DNA of 64,000 nucleotides from Heligmosomoides polygyrus polygyrus (taxonomy: Eukaryota > Nematoda > Chromadorea > Rhabditida > Heligmosomidae), in assembly GCA_947396885.1 (NCBI GenBank), contig OX377201.1:7674934-7738933 (forward strand). The letters are read 5' to 3'. The notes under the pieces were generated by a model. That model was not told where the DNA came from. It saw only the letters and a program-made list of their open reading frames with translations, and did not search any database. Shown here one piece after another: positions 32,901 to 36,722 of the stretch. Position 1 is the first letter of the stretch; every line of letters starts with the position of its first letter. The position numbers were made by a program, and so were the translations under genes.

Positions 32901-35735
32901 CTTGGGCTACTTATATTAGGTTGTCCCATAAGTCCCCGCCGTTTTTTTTTTTCAACGATTCACTGAAGATTTCGCCGGCGATCTCTTGCATAGCGCTGCA
33001 TAGCTTTCGAAATAGAATGATCTGCTCTATCAGAACATGTATCGCATTTCTTTTTTCATCATGAAATTTTTCAATTTTTAGGTCGTTTAAGTGAAAAGTG
33101 AAAAAGTGTAAAAGTGGTCATCTGCGGCAGTTGCTTCTCTCCGCTTAAGTTTGTAATTTTTTACGCACTTTTTTATAGCACTTGGAAGGCAATGTTCTGT
33201 GCTACAAGAATTTGTGTTGGTCCTACTTTCTCACTTGTCTTTTATTGATTTTTAGGCATCAAATTGGGAATTCCGACTTTTTCGTCCCAATTTTTACCGG
33301 TTCTGTGGTTGGACTTCTTTGCTTGGTGTTATATGTCGTTTGGAAGAGGATTTCTTGTTCAGTAAGAATTTGTGTCGCGTTTATTGGCTCACGCTGATTT
33401 CTGTCGAATATCGACAACTGAAGAAGGAGAAGGAGTTGTTGGTGAAGACGATTTTTCTCTTTTTGGCATTTTGTTGATATTCAATAGAAATCAACAAACG
33501 CGACTCATATTCTCATAGAGCAAAGCATTTTCTTTCGAATGACATATAACATCATCCCAAAAAGTCCAACCACAGAGCAGGAGCTGTCGGCAAAAACAAC
33601 CATCCTCCTTCGGACGTCCCAATTCGATGGCCTAAAAATCAATAAAGGACAAATGTGCAAATAGCACTAACACACATTCTTGTAGTACAGAACATTGTCT
33701 TCCGAACGCTATAAAAAACTGCGCAAAAATTACAAACATAAGCGAAGAGAGCAAGTGCGCAAATGGCTACTTCTTCACTTTTCACTTCAACGACCTAAAA
33801 ATTGACAAAATTCATGATGAAGAAAGAAATGCAATACATGTTCTGATAGAACAAATCATTCTCTTTCGAAGGCTATGCAGTGCTATGTAAGAGACCGCCG
33901 GCGAAATCTGCAGTGAATCGTTGAAAAAAAAACGGCGGTGACTTATGGGACAACCTAATATGTATATCTTAGTGGGCAGTGACCGCTCTCTCATATTTCC
34001 ATGTCGCCATCATTGTCAGCCGGTCACGCCGCGTACCCTTCTAGTGTGATAAGCCTCATTGCATTCTTCATTTCATCTCTCCGATTCATTGGTGGTTCCC
34101 AGAGCTTTATCTCCAGCGCTTCCTTGATCTTCCTCTCCATCAGATCTGTCAGGTTCCTGTGGAGTATAGAAACTCGCAGTTGCGGCAGCGGATCACGTGT
34201 CTGCTTTAGGGTACTGTGTTTCGAGAATGGAGTGTCTGGGTAGCTTTGAGGGCTACGCAGAGCTCTCAGTTGTTCATCCGTTCTCTTTCCTAGTGGCCTT
34301 CCTGTCTCGCCAATGTAGAATTGTGAATTGTGGTGTGGTTTACAAAGTGGTCTGCACATCCTGCGAAGGATTCTACATTGGCGAGACAGGAAAGCCACTA
34401 GGAAAGAGAATGGATGAGCATCTGAGAGCTCTGCGTAGCCCTCAAAGCTACCCAGATAGTCCATCCTCGAAACACCGCACCCTAAAGCACACACGTGATC
34501 CTCTGCCGCAACTGGCGAGTTTCTGTACTCCACAGGAATCTGACAGATCCGGTGGAGAGGAAGATCATAGAAGCGCTGGAGATAAAGGTCTGGGAACCAC
34601 CAATAAATCGGAGAGATGAAATGAAGAATGCAATGAGGCTTATCACCCTAGAAGGGTACGCGGCGTGACCGCTGACAATGATGGCGACATGGAAATATGA
34701 GAGAGCGGTCACTGCCCACTAAGATATACATATAAGTAGCCGAAGAAGTATTGCGCTTCATTTCCGGCCAAACGCACCACTGAACATCCCTGGCCCCTCC
34801 TACAACCTGTGATTCTCAGGTCTGTCTGGAAAGTTCGCTATTTGTGTATGAAGTGTTGTTGTAGAGATGCGCAATGTTACTGTTTTTAGACCTGAAGAAG
34901 GGTTTATAGCTCGAAACGTCAATGAAGAATTGACCAAGTCGAGCTTCACTATTGCAAAGTCAAATCTGAATAAGCATTTGATCTGAATAATGCTCTACGC
35001 CAATATAAAAGAAAAAACGTGTTAGTGATTTTTCCTTCTCACGCTTATTTGTTATCCATTCCCCAACACAGGTGAAATGAAAGGTTTTGTTGGCTGAACT
35101 GGAACATTCGCCGCGCATTGAAAATTTTCATCAATAAACATCCGAGGGATCTCTGGAAATAACTCTATCATATGACAGAGATCCAGTGGAGTACTGTACG
35201 TCACACCCTATATACATACTTCATGGACTATTGCAAGTCGATCATTTAAATGTACTTCATATGAAAAGCCTTTGGGTATATATTACTTGTATGTGTTTAT
35301 GTTATTGAACGTAAAAGCCCTTGAATTCTTTACAAAAGCAGCAGCCCAGATGGATGAGAATTTTCGATTCTTCGTGGTTTTCTTCTAATTTTTTATCATT
35401 CAGGTGGCTGGAGAAGCGTCTTCGACTTCGTCTGTTGAAACGGGAAGAGAAACGTCAGGAGAAGGCTATGCGACGAGCGAGTCAGGTGAGTATAACGCAT
35501 TCAAATCACCTCCGCGATGTCCCACAGAAGTAGCATTCATGGCTCATCCCATAAAGGGTTTGATGAACGCTGATATCCATGTCGTTATCCGCTAGATGAT
35601 CTCTGAATTCAGGTCAGTCAGCAGTTCTCGAATACATCCGTTCATCAACAGCAGCGTGTGGCCGTCGTACGGACGCCGTTCAAGACCTCTCATCATCGCT
35701 CCGTGGACTACAGTCCTTTGATGGGCAAGGACTAG
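5875..35735 (+). CDS. Class A G-protein-coupled receptor, peptide-receptor-like (spliced gene, 5' end not found)
   Basis: Eleven exons in order encode TM1 (5875-5974), TM2 (10263-10429), TM3 and the start of the second intracellular loop (11856-11951), a long second loop (22866-23007), TM4 (24489-24616), extracellular loop 2 (25108-25162, tentative), TM5 (26846-26967), TM6 (31072-31182), TM7 (31687-31833) and the cytoplasmic tail (35404-35485, 35613-35735 with stop TAG). Phases match at every junction except 24616/25108, where frame is lost; an exon may be missed there or the exon call may be wrong. At the DRY position the protein reads LRFMAVIRPLRY. TM7 has NSLAY where NPxxY is usual. No start codon or N-terminus was found. 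The product should be a plasma-membrane receptor, probably for a neuropeptide; the ligand is not predictable. The introns of up to about 11 kb are almost wholly transposons. Confidence 0.8.
6368..6655 (-). mobile_element. tRNA-derived SINE, - orientation
   Basis: Begins with the complement of the tail (AAAGGATAAAAGATAAAAG) and ends with the complement of the head (GGCTGCGCCACACGCGCCC). It lacks about 10 bp around the B box compared with the other copies. It lies in the first receptor intron. Confidence 0.85.
6656..6936. other. Intron sequence, nothing recognised
   Basis: Unique-looking intron DNA between two SINE copies. I see no exon and no repeat. Confidence 0.4.
6937..7232 (-). mobile_element. 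tRNA-derived SINE, - orientation
   Basis: Tail complement AAAGTATAAAGGATAAAGGA at the left, A-box complement near 7205-7215, and the end eroded (CTCCGACTGCTATAAAGGCG). It is nearly collinear with the copies at 6368 and 7423. Confidence 0.87.
7423..7716 (-). mobile_element. tRNA-derived SINE, - orientation
   Basis: Full-length copy from the tail complement (about 7423) to the head complement CTCCGACTGCGCTCCACGCG. It is the third same-orientation copy within 1.4 kb, but the unique spacers between copies argue for independent insertions rather than a tandem array. Confidence 0.87.
7733..8112. other. Intron sequence, nothing recognised
   Basis: AT-rich intron DNA. No exon or repeat is seen. Confidence 0.4.
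8116..8580. mobile_element. Foldback element with TTA target-site duplication
   Basis: The 465-bp element begins CCAGGAAACTATCTCAACGG and ends with its inverse. TTA lies at both edges (8113-8115, 8581-8583). The arms (about 8116-8300 and 8360-8580) pair along their length with scattered mismatches and leave a GC-rich centre. A 3-bp TTA/TAA duplication is typical of PIF/Harbinger elements, so I infer a non-autonomous Harbinger-like element. Confidence 0.8.
8584..9285. other. Intron sequence, nothing recognised
   Basis: No splice-bounded coding stretch and no repeat that I can link to another part of the window. Confidence 0.35.
9288..9335 (-). mobile_element. LINE 3' tail (AAATAAAT type)
   Basis: The minus strand reads GTGTACAAATAAACAAATAA then further AAAT units. 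This is the same ending as the CR1-like LINE at 54360-54990. Only the tail and a short upstream piece remain. Confidence 0.4.
9420..9712 (+). mobile_element. tRNA-derived SINE, + orientation
   Basis: Head GTGTGGCGCAGTCGGAGGAG, B box TGGTTCGGATTTCCCG at about 9477, and tail CCTTTTATCCTTATACC. It has diverged by point changes but is full length. Confidence 0.86.
9841..10130 (-). mobile_element. tRNA-derived SINE, - orientation
   Basis: Starts AAAGGATGAAAAAGATTAGA and ends at the A-box complement CCTTTTACTGCGCTAC. It is one of the more diverged copies and lies about 130 bp upstream of the TM2 exon. Confidence 0.8.
10263..10429 (+). CDS. GPCR exon: TM2 and first extracellular loop
   Basis: Acceptor GTTTGTTTCAG and donor TCG/GTGAGT. 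It reads ALFSLCVIDSLLMMTVFLFY and on to an HQLFTTSLHGVAQSLTTAS loop. LCVID fits the TM2 L-x-x-x-D position. It enters in phase 1 and leaves in phase 0, matching both neighbours. Confidence 0.8.
10570..10738. repeat. TTCGAATA-rich element (truncated)
   Basis: The stretch CTCGAAACTTTTTGAATATT and following DNA is built of diverged TTCGAATA/TATTCGAA units, as at 20955-21190 and 22444-22662. The terminal GCACAATTATA motif seen in those copies is not evident here. Confidence 0.6.
10742..11039 (+). mobile_element. tRNA-derived SINE, + orientation
   Basis: Close to consensus, with head GGGCGCGTGTAGCGCAGTCG, an intact A box and tail TTTATCCTTTTATCCTTATC. It lies directly against the TTCGAATA-rich repeat at its left. 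Confidence 0.9.
11040..11850. other. Intron sequence with a CCAAT-type MITE relic
   Basis: The stretch 11190-11310 (GGTGGAAGCGCGCCAGGC and CTGATTGGCTGGCGC) resembles the inverted arms of the repeat at 57350-57520. The rest is unrecognised intron. Confidence 0.4.
11856..11951 (+). CDS. GPCR exon: TM3 and start of second intracellular loop
   Basis: Acceptor GATTTGCAG and donor GCT/GTAGGT; 32 whole codons. It reads TMLVIYITFLRFMAVIRPLR then YASTLYSRTNKA. RFMAVIRPLRY is the TM3-loop2 hallmark region, but DRY is replaced by LRF. Confidence 0.85.
12129..13965. mobile_element. TA-flanked foldback element with a nested maT element
   Basis: The left end TACCATTTTCTCGTCGAATT and the right end (inverse of TACCATTTTCACGTCAAACT) are inverted and TA-flanked. 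The left end holds about four 21-bp tandem units with the core GGACACTTTTC (12140-12224). A relative starts at about 20596 and internal pieces recur at 23080-23600. The maT element 12892-13824 is inserted inside, so without it the element is about 0.9 kb. Confidence 0.65.
12892..13824 (-). mobile_element. maT-type (DD37D) element, internally deleted
   Basis: The 933-bp element has TA at both edges (12890-12891, 13825-13826) and inverted ends CAGGGTGCGCCAAAATTATG / CATGGTGCGCCAAAATTATG. The minus strand holds the N-terminal helix-turn-helix (IIELYRQGFSARDIHQRLGL, about 13640-13580), then jumps to the second Asp region (FQQDGAPAH at about 13335) and SPDLNPMDYTVWEVLKAKAC. Second and third Asp are again 37 residues apart, with a stop between them. 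The segment with the first catalytic Asp is deleted. Confidence 0.85.
14119..15575. mobile_element. DNA element with 8-bp target-site duplication CTAAGTTA
   Basis: CTAAGTTA occurs at both edges (14111-14118, 15576-15583). The inverted ends share GAGGATTGCTAGGATGCAGG followed by CGTCGATCCGCTCG. The 1.46-kb interior has no transposase I recognise. Eight-bp duplications occur in hAT, P and Mu-like elements, but the terminal bases are not the usual hAT CAGGG, so the superfamily is open. Confidence 0.8.
15627..16532 (+). mobile_element. mariner (DD34D), N-terminally truncated, copy 1
   Basis: TA-flanked element ending in runs of G at the left and C at the right, followed inward by CAAAAGTAATGAGACA. 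The + strand encodes the catalytic part only: DEKYVF (first Asp, about 15898), VLLFDNAAPPRE (second Asp, about 16160) and LDISPCNYHYYLSL (third position, about 16255). In this copy the third catalytic residue reads Asn instead of Asp. Frameshifts and the missing HTH region make it inactive. It is nearly identical to 45487-46392. Confidence 0.85.
16535..17095. other. Intron sequence, nothing recognised
   Basis: No exon or repeat relation that I can support. Confidence 0.35.
17100..17490. repeat. MITE of the TACCC-rich family
   Basis: ACCTTACCCGTGGG...GTGGGTATATC at the left and TAACGGGTACGATTTTCTTA...CTACCTATACCC at the right correspond to 25300-25350 and 25735-25780. The inner part contains a direct repeat GTGGTTAAGGATAGGGC at about 17252 and 17309. 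Confidence 0.55.
17540..18240. mobile_element. Foldback element interrupted by a SINE
   Basis: The left arm around 17575-17622 (CCGAACAACCACTTGCTATT) and the right arm around 18175-18215 are inverted copies of about 60-90 bp. A SINE (17868-18157) and a (TATG)n-like run lie between the arms. Confidence 0.6.
17868..18157 (+). mobile_element. tRNA-derived SINE, + orientation
   Basis: Head GGGCTCGTGGAGCGCAGTCG, B box at about 17930, and a short deletion at about 18018-18024. The tail is TTTATCCTTATCCTTATATG. Confidence 0.88.
18250..18745. other. Intron sequence, nothing recognised
   Basis: No exon with receptor or other domain features was found. Confidence 0.35.
18750..18970 (+). mobile_element. 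RTE LINE C-terminal remnant split by a hAT MITE
   Basis: SSKVRWTSHIM-like coding (about 18757-18793) resumes after the inserted MITE as RAVTDWILK (about 18940-18970). The pair matches the RTE motif IRWAGHVM...RAVTDWIPRD. Confidence 0.65.
18794..18911. mobile_element. hAT-type MITE with 8-bp TSD ATAATGAG
   Basis: The 118-bp element has inverted ends CAGGGATGTGC / GCACATCCCTG. A perfect 8-bp duplication ATAATGAG lies at 18786-18793 and 18912-18919. CAGGGATGTGC-type ends and 8-bp duplications are hallmarks of hAT transposons. It interrupts an RTE relic, so it is the younger insertion. Confidence 0.93.
19088..19230. mobile_element. MITE of the GGCCGGATTCATCAACG family
   Basis: The left end TGGAGCCGGATTCATCAACC and the right end (inverse of AGGAGCCAGATTCATGAACT) pair. 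The inner arms TACCGCCCTCTAACGGTGA / TCACCATTAAAGGGGTA also pair. Related copies lie at 37368-37533, 37991-38132 and 57930-58050. Confidence 0.75.
19337..19821 (-). mobile_element. tRNA-derived SINE, - orientation, interrupted
   Basis: The tail complement GAAGGATAAAAGAGAATAAA is at the left and the head complement CTCTGACTACGCTCCAAGCG at the right. The body is interrupted by a MITE at 19494-19689. Confidence 0.8.
19494..19689. mobile_element. MITE inserted in the SINE, TSD CAAGTCC(T/G)
   Basis: Ends GGTACAT/ATGTACC are inverted, and CAAGTCC flanks both sides (19486, 19690). The inner arms CCGCGGCAGCCAATCATG and CATGATTGGTTGCCGCG are inverted. A relative lies at 43430-43545. The superfamily is not clear. 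Confidence 0.75.
19830..20585. other. Intron sequence, nothing recognised
   Basis: No exon or repeat relation that I can support. Confidence 0.35.
20594..20940. repeat. Partial relative of the TATACCATTT foldback family
   Basis: TATACCATTTCTCACGTCGAA then GGACACTC...TTTCAAAATCAAAGC match the left end and interior of 12129-13965. The right half is replaced by other sequence. Confidence 0.55.
20955..21190. repeat. TTCGAATA-array element with GCACAATTA ends
   Basis: The body is almost wholly (TTCGAATA)n-like, self-complementary DNA. The left edge TTGTGTTCTCGAA is the inverse of the right edge TTCGAGCACAA. The fixed ends suggest a mobile foldback unit rather than a plain microsatellite. Confidence 0.75.
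21368..21565 (-). mobile_element. RTE LINE C-terminal remnant
   Basis: The minus strand reads RRPPEFINFEHFQGLFASTK then KYRWSRDEMRFFGTHWTTTV and TDWIPRKSEKY. These align to the IRWAGHVMRFAGTRWTRAVT region of the copy at 49.1-51.1 kb. Confidence 0.75.
21947..22243 (+). mobile_element. tRNA-derived SINE with perfect 10-bp TSD
   Basis: Flanked by TAGTAACGCA at 21937-21946 and 22244-22253. This proves insertion as a unit and sets the element ends: head GGGCGCGTGTAGCGCAGTCG, tail TCCTTTATCCTTTTTCCTTCA. It is close to consensus, with a small duplication CATCGACATGT at about 22163. Confidence 0.95.
22444..22662. repeat. TTCGAATA-array element with GCACAATTA ends
   Basis: Same family as 20955-21190, with left edge GGTTGTGCCCGAATG and right edge GGGGAGAGCACAATTA. 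The centre (22560-22630) is a near-perfect palindrome around TATTCGAATATATTCGG. Confidence 0.8.
22866..23007 (+). CDS. GPCR exon: long second intracellular loop
   Basis: Acceptor CTCGATTTACAG and donor CCAG/GTGGGT. It begins in phase 0 (matching the TM3 exon) and ends in phase 1 (matching the TM4 exon). It reads SMKQRKTSLNEHDSCPGG then SQRNSARVSFKSAKEQLPLR and KYMRSCLLPG, a polar, Ser/Lys/Arg-rich loop running into TM4. Confidence 0.72.
23075..23640. repeat. Internal part of the foldback family seen at 12129-13965
   Basis: AACTGTTGACTCTCCAAGAT and AGAATTTGGAAGAATTTCTT match 12290-12360. The stretch around 23330-23560 matches 12440-12700 in inverted order. Ends are not defined. Confidence 0.45.
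23700..24480. other. Intron sequence with a CCAAT-type MITE
   Basis: The stretch 23995-24125 (GGGAGGACGGGAACGCGTCA then GCCAATCACACAC) resembles 24845-24945 and 35930-36060. The rest is unrecognised. Confidence 0.4.
24489..24616 (+). CDS. GPCR exon: TM4 and second extracellular loop
   Basis: Acceptor CTATTTACAG and donor TCA/GTGAGT. After completing Gly with the previous exon it reads LVIFLCFAVNIPVYFEFTVE then RCFDTEHGVEASC and on to FRDS. This is a TM4 helix with Pro followed by a Cys-containing loop. It ends in phase 0. Confidence 0.8.
24845..24950. mobile_element. MITE with CTACATGGGGA ends
   Basis: CTACATGGGGAGACGGGAAC at the left is inverted in GTTCCCCATGTAGG at the right (about 24927-24941). 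It contains GCCAATCACAAC, shared with other CCAAT-type MITEs in the window. Confidence 0.55.
25108..25162 (+). CDS. GPCR exon (tentative): end of second extracellular loop
   Basis: Acceptor GCGCAATACAG and donor ATC/GTAGGC. In the frame joining the TM5 exon it reads NMMCSNFDRPTYNVTERI, with a Cys and an N-glycosylation motif NVT. The exit phase (0) fits TM5, but the entry phase does not fit the TM4 exon. An intermediate exon or an error is possible. Confidence 0.45.
25212..25797. mobile_element. TACCC-rich MITE with a nested AGCGAC-type element
   Basis: The left end GGAGCCGGATTCGTCAACGC and the right end (inverse of GTGCCGGATACATCAAGCAG) are inverted. Inner arms ATACCCGC...GGGTATA also pair. 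A unit rich in AGCGACTGGAGCGACAAGAG (about 25375-25600) interrupts it. Confidence 0.6.
25805..26190. repeat. Inverted repeat (foldback)
   Basis: TCGGTACGGTAGCTTCGCAA (about 25907) is inverted at about 25998-26020, and the arms extend to the flanks (GGTCTCCTGCCACG / GCAGGAGACC-like). No coding potential is recognised. Confidence 0.6.
26195..26840. other. Intron sequence, nothing recognised
   Basis: A short CATAAATAAATAAA run at about 26729 could be the tail of a LINE. No exon is seen. Confidence 0.35.
26846..26967 (+). CDS. GPCR exon: TM5
   Basis: Acceptor TATCTACTTCAG and donor AAA/GTGAGC. It reads FTRYKAILMTLTQTIGPVAT then ILILSVLTEYRVHRSLKKRR, a TM5 helix with the conserved Pro running into a strongly basic third intracellular loop. 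It ends in phase 2. Confidence 0.85.
27225..27335 (-). mobile_element. RTE LINE 3'-end fragment
   Basis: GTCGTCCCGTTGATCATCGA and CCATTCGTCCCTGTCGCGTG match 49113-49195 almost exactly. It codes, on the minus strand, the C-terminal LARDRDEWR segment. Confidence 0.8.
27612..27757. repeat. 73-bp tandem duplication
   Basis: GCATGCCGCATGATGACCGC at 27612 and GCATGCCGCGTGCTGACCGC at 27685 start two diverged units. Both contain TAACATGGTGAGGAGGGCAC. No function is recognised. Confidence 0.8.
28106..28968. mobile_element. Foldback element, TTA-flanked, with tRNA-like segment in both arms
   Basis: Arms of about 390 bp (28106-28490 and 28595-28968) pair with perhaps 20 percent mismatch around a spacer of about 105 bp. 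The ends read CAAGGGAAGG(T) at the left and CTGGGGAATGG when inverted at the right, each next to TTA. Both arms hold a tRNA-like stretch: + strand 28331-28397 with A box TGGCGCAGGGGT, and its inverse at 28685-28745. The ends and 3-bp duplication resemble 29928-31003. Confidence 0.75.
29055..29188. mobile_element. MITE with GGCCYGTTTATACTTC ends
   Basis: The left end GGCCCCGTTTATACTTCCAT is inverted at the right (inverse of GGGCCTGTTTATACTTCGAC). It abuts the next MITE directly. Confidence 0.7.
29189..29693. mobile_element. Long-armed GC-rich foldback MITE
   Basis: Arms of more than 200 bp: CTCGTGCATACTTTATGTCA and GATGGAATCGCGGCGATGAG at the left are inverted at the right edge (about 29640-29690). 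The arms are rich in GCGATG/CATCGC and give open frames on both strands, but I see no protein motif, so I treat these as shadows. Confidence 0.75.
29928..31003. mobile_element. Foldback element, TAA-flanked, with a perfect central hairpin
   Basis: Ends CAAGGGAAGGGTCTGAAGCG and its inverse lie next to TAA on both sides. The arms (29928-30350 and 30590-31003) pair for about 410 bp with moderate divergence. The left arm also carries its own hairpin at 30287-30373. The right end lies only 69 bp upstream of the TM6 exon. Likely a non-autonomous PIF/Harbinger-like element, by its 3-bp duplication. Confidence 0.8.
31072..31182 (+). CDS. GPCR exon: third intracellular loop and TM6
   Basis: Acceptor CCAACTTTCAG and donor CAG/GTTGGT. 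It reads LFESQHRSRSVVLTEESKEK then VSRTVAIFIAVKFLVFR, a charged loop followed by TM6. Enters phase 2 and leaves phase 2; both neighbours agree. Confidence 0.85.
31400..31574. mobile_element. Mariner terminal fragment
   Basis: The right edge CCCCACAACCTAATA is the inverse of a TATTAGGTTG mariner terminus. GATAGAGCGA and CACAAAACG blocks are shared with 5620-5745. The left end is missing. Confidence 0.5.
31687..31833 (+). CDS. GPCR exon: third extracellular loop and TM7
   Basis: Acceptor TCTGTTTCAG and donor AGAG/GTGAGT. It reads SMPVFFDLYENLYGIESFGV then ALSILVRISDFMIVLNSATN and SLAYFGKKR. NSLAY stands at the NPxxY position and is followed by basic residues as in helix 8. Confidence 0.88.
31840..32670. 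other. Intron sequence, nothing recognised
   Basis: No exon or repeat relation that I can support. Confidence 0.35.
32723..32757 (-). ncRNA. Hammerhead-like motif in the Penelope-like arm (left)
   Basis: On the minus strand GACCTGAAGAAG (fits CUGANGA) is followed by ATAGCCCGAAACG (GAAA core) and then an 8-bp stem TTGTCAAC/GTTGACAA. Penelope-like elements are known to carry hammerhead ribozymes. The helix II pairing here is weak and I cannot place the cleavage site. Confidence 0.35.
32916..33958. mobile_element. Palindromic mariner-type foldback element (1043 bp)
   Basis: Ends TTAGGTTGTCCCATAAGTCC and its inverse, TA-flanked (32914-32915, 33959-33960). The other Penelope-like arm gives the empty site CTTATATGTATATC, confirming a TA duplication. 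Nearly the whole element is two inverted arms of about 500 bp meeting near 33437. There is no transposase frame. TTAGGTTG...ATAAGTCC ends are typical of irritans-type mariners. Confidence 0.88.
34024..34326 (-). pseudogene. GIY-YIG endonuclease domain, Penelope-like, minus copy
   Basis: The minus strand reads FYIGETGRPLGKRTDEQLRA and on through DPLPQLRVSILHRNLTDLME to EWPP-like and MKNAMRLITLEGYAA stop. YIGETGRPLGKR is the GIY-YIG core with its Arg. The upstream part of the protein is absent because the two copies meet head to head. The frame from the core to the stop is open. Confidence 0.7.
34332..34667 (+). pseudogene. GIY-YIG endonuclease domain, Penelope-like, plus copy
   Basis: The + strand reads VVYKVVCTSCEGFYIGETGK then PLGKRMDEHLRALRSPQSYP. 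It includes the upstream C-x2-C knuckle typical of Penelope-like endonucleases and the EH of the active site. A frameshift at about 34520 breaks the end before a MKNAMRLITLEGYAA stop in another frame. Confidence 0.75.
34889..34935 (+). ncRNA. Hammerhead-like motif in the Penelope-like arm (right)
   Basis: GACCTGAAGAAGGGTTTATA then GCTCGAAACG. CUGAAGA and GAAA cores are separated by a possible 4-bp helix II (GGGU/GCUC with a wobble), followed by a 6-bp stem GTCAAT/ATTGAC. It is the mirror partner of 32723-32757. Confidence 0.38.
35404..35485 (+). CDS. GPCR exon: C-terminal tail, basic segment
   Basis: Acceptor TTATCATTCAG and donor CAG/GTGAGT. It reads WLEKRLRLRLLKREEKRQEK then AMRRASQ, a highly charged cytoplasmic tail. 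Phase 2 in and phase 0 out, matching both neighbours. Confidence 0.82.
35498..35592 (+). repeat. 3' fragment of the tRNA-derived SINE
   Basis: CAAATCACCTCCGCGATGTC then CATTCATGGCTCATCCCATA matches the last 90 bp of the SINE. It begins 13 bp after the donor of the preceding receptor exon and fills most of the short intron. Confidence 0.6.
35613..35735 (+). CDS. GPCR last exon: C-terminal tail and stop
   Basis: Acceptor CTGAATTCAG. It reads VSQQFSNTSVHQQQRVAVVR then TPFKTSHHRSVDYSPLMGKD and TAG at 35733-35735. Phase 0 in; 41 codons with the stop. Confidence 0.82.
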   Translation, partial: VSQQFSNTSVHQQQRVAVVRTPFKTSHHRSVDYSPLMGKD

Positions 35736-36500
35736 GCCGGCGTGGTGGACGACAACCGTAGCACGCCATAGCCGAGTTTACTGGAGCGACGATGACGATA
35801 GCCGGATGCATCGCGCATCGTGCGGAGCCGAAACAGAGTGCACTACGAATAGATGCCCTGAATATATTGTTGTTTGCGACATAAGCCATATCACTTGCGT
35901 TTGTTGGCACGAGTCGTTAATCTGGCCTACAAGGGGGAAGCGGCAGCGCGTCAGCCAATCACAACCAATCAGAGCACCGACCGTACACGCCTTCTTTTGA
36001 GTTGCACTCTCCTTTGACGCATACTGTTTGGCATGGCGCGTTTGCTTTCAATTGTAGGCCATATTAACGACTAGTGCCGTTTATCTTCATTTGTTTGGAG
36101 AGTATTTAACGCTATCCCGTGGGCTGCACTAGCGTTAGTGTTAGAACAAATCTGTAGCTAACACTTATCGTTGGCCTAGCCCGGTGGTAGTATGGAGTGG
36201 ATCATGAGCACCATATGCCAAAGAATTCGAATACGATTTTCACACGGATTTTATTGCGCACACGAGGGAGTGCGGCGCGGTCGCAGCGCGGAAAACTCTT
36301 GGTGCGCATTCCTACCCGTAAAGGTCACAGTTGCCGGTCGGATAGATTAGCTCTAGAAAGCTCTAGATTAGCTCAGAATTCATTGACATTACCCTTAATT
36401 GTTCGTCACGCCTACCTCGTCTAATAGGCCAGTTTTCATGGCCGCCCCAGGATTGGTCAATGCACCTGCCAGTGACGGCCTGACACCTCACTGCCGAACA
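35736..36500. other. 3' flank of the receptor gene with a CCAAT-type MITE
   Basis: The stretch 35925-36060 (CCTACAAGGGGGAAGC at the left, inverse TTGTAGGCC at the right, GCCAATCACAACC inside) is a MITE like 24845-24950. A weak tRNA-like stretch starts at about 36176 (TAGCCCGGTGGTAG). No poly(A) signal was assigned. Confidence 0.45.
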
Positions 36501-36506
36501 AAGGGC

Positions 36507-36722
36507 CTGTTCATACTTCAAGCGACAAGAGCGACTGGAGCGACTGGGCGACGGACGTACTATAGTGTACGTAAATAATTACGTACTCCACACTTGGTCC
36601 GCTACGAACGTATTGTGGAGTGCGTAATTATTTACGAACACCACTCTACTTTCGTCGCTCTTGTCGCTCTTGTCGCTCCAGTCGCTGTTGTCGCTCTTGT
36701 CGCTCGAAGCATGAACAGGCCT
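36507..36722. mobile_element. AGCGAC-rich MITE with GGCCTGTTCATACTTC ends
   Basis: The left end GGGCCTGTTCATACTTCAAG then CGACAAGAGCGACTGGAGCG is inverted at the right edge. The centre (36558-36640) has a further palindrome ACGTAAATAATTACGTACTC / GAGTGCGTAATTATTTACG. Confidence 0.8.

Larger units (their letters stand above)
32676..34970. mobile_element. Penelope-like retroelement ends as an inverted pair
   Basis: Two copies of one roughly 640-bp segment face away from each other around about 34335. Both run from a GIY-YIG coding end outward to a terminal block beginning, on the coding strand, GACCTGAAGAAG. The left arm is lengthened by a palindromic mariner (32916-33958). GIY-YIG endonuclease at the C-terminus is diagnostic of Penelope-like elements. 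The reverse-transcriptase part is absent, so this is a non-autonomous or truncated pair. Confidence 0.8.
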
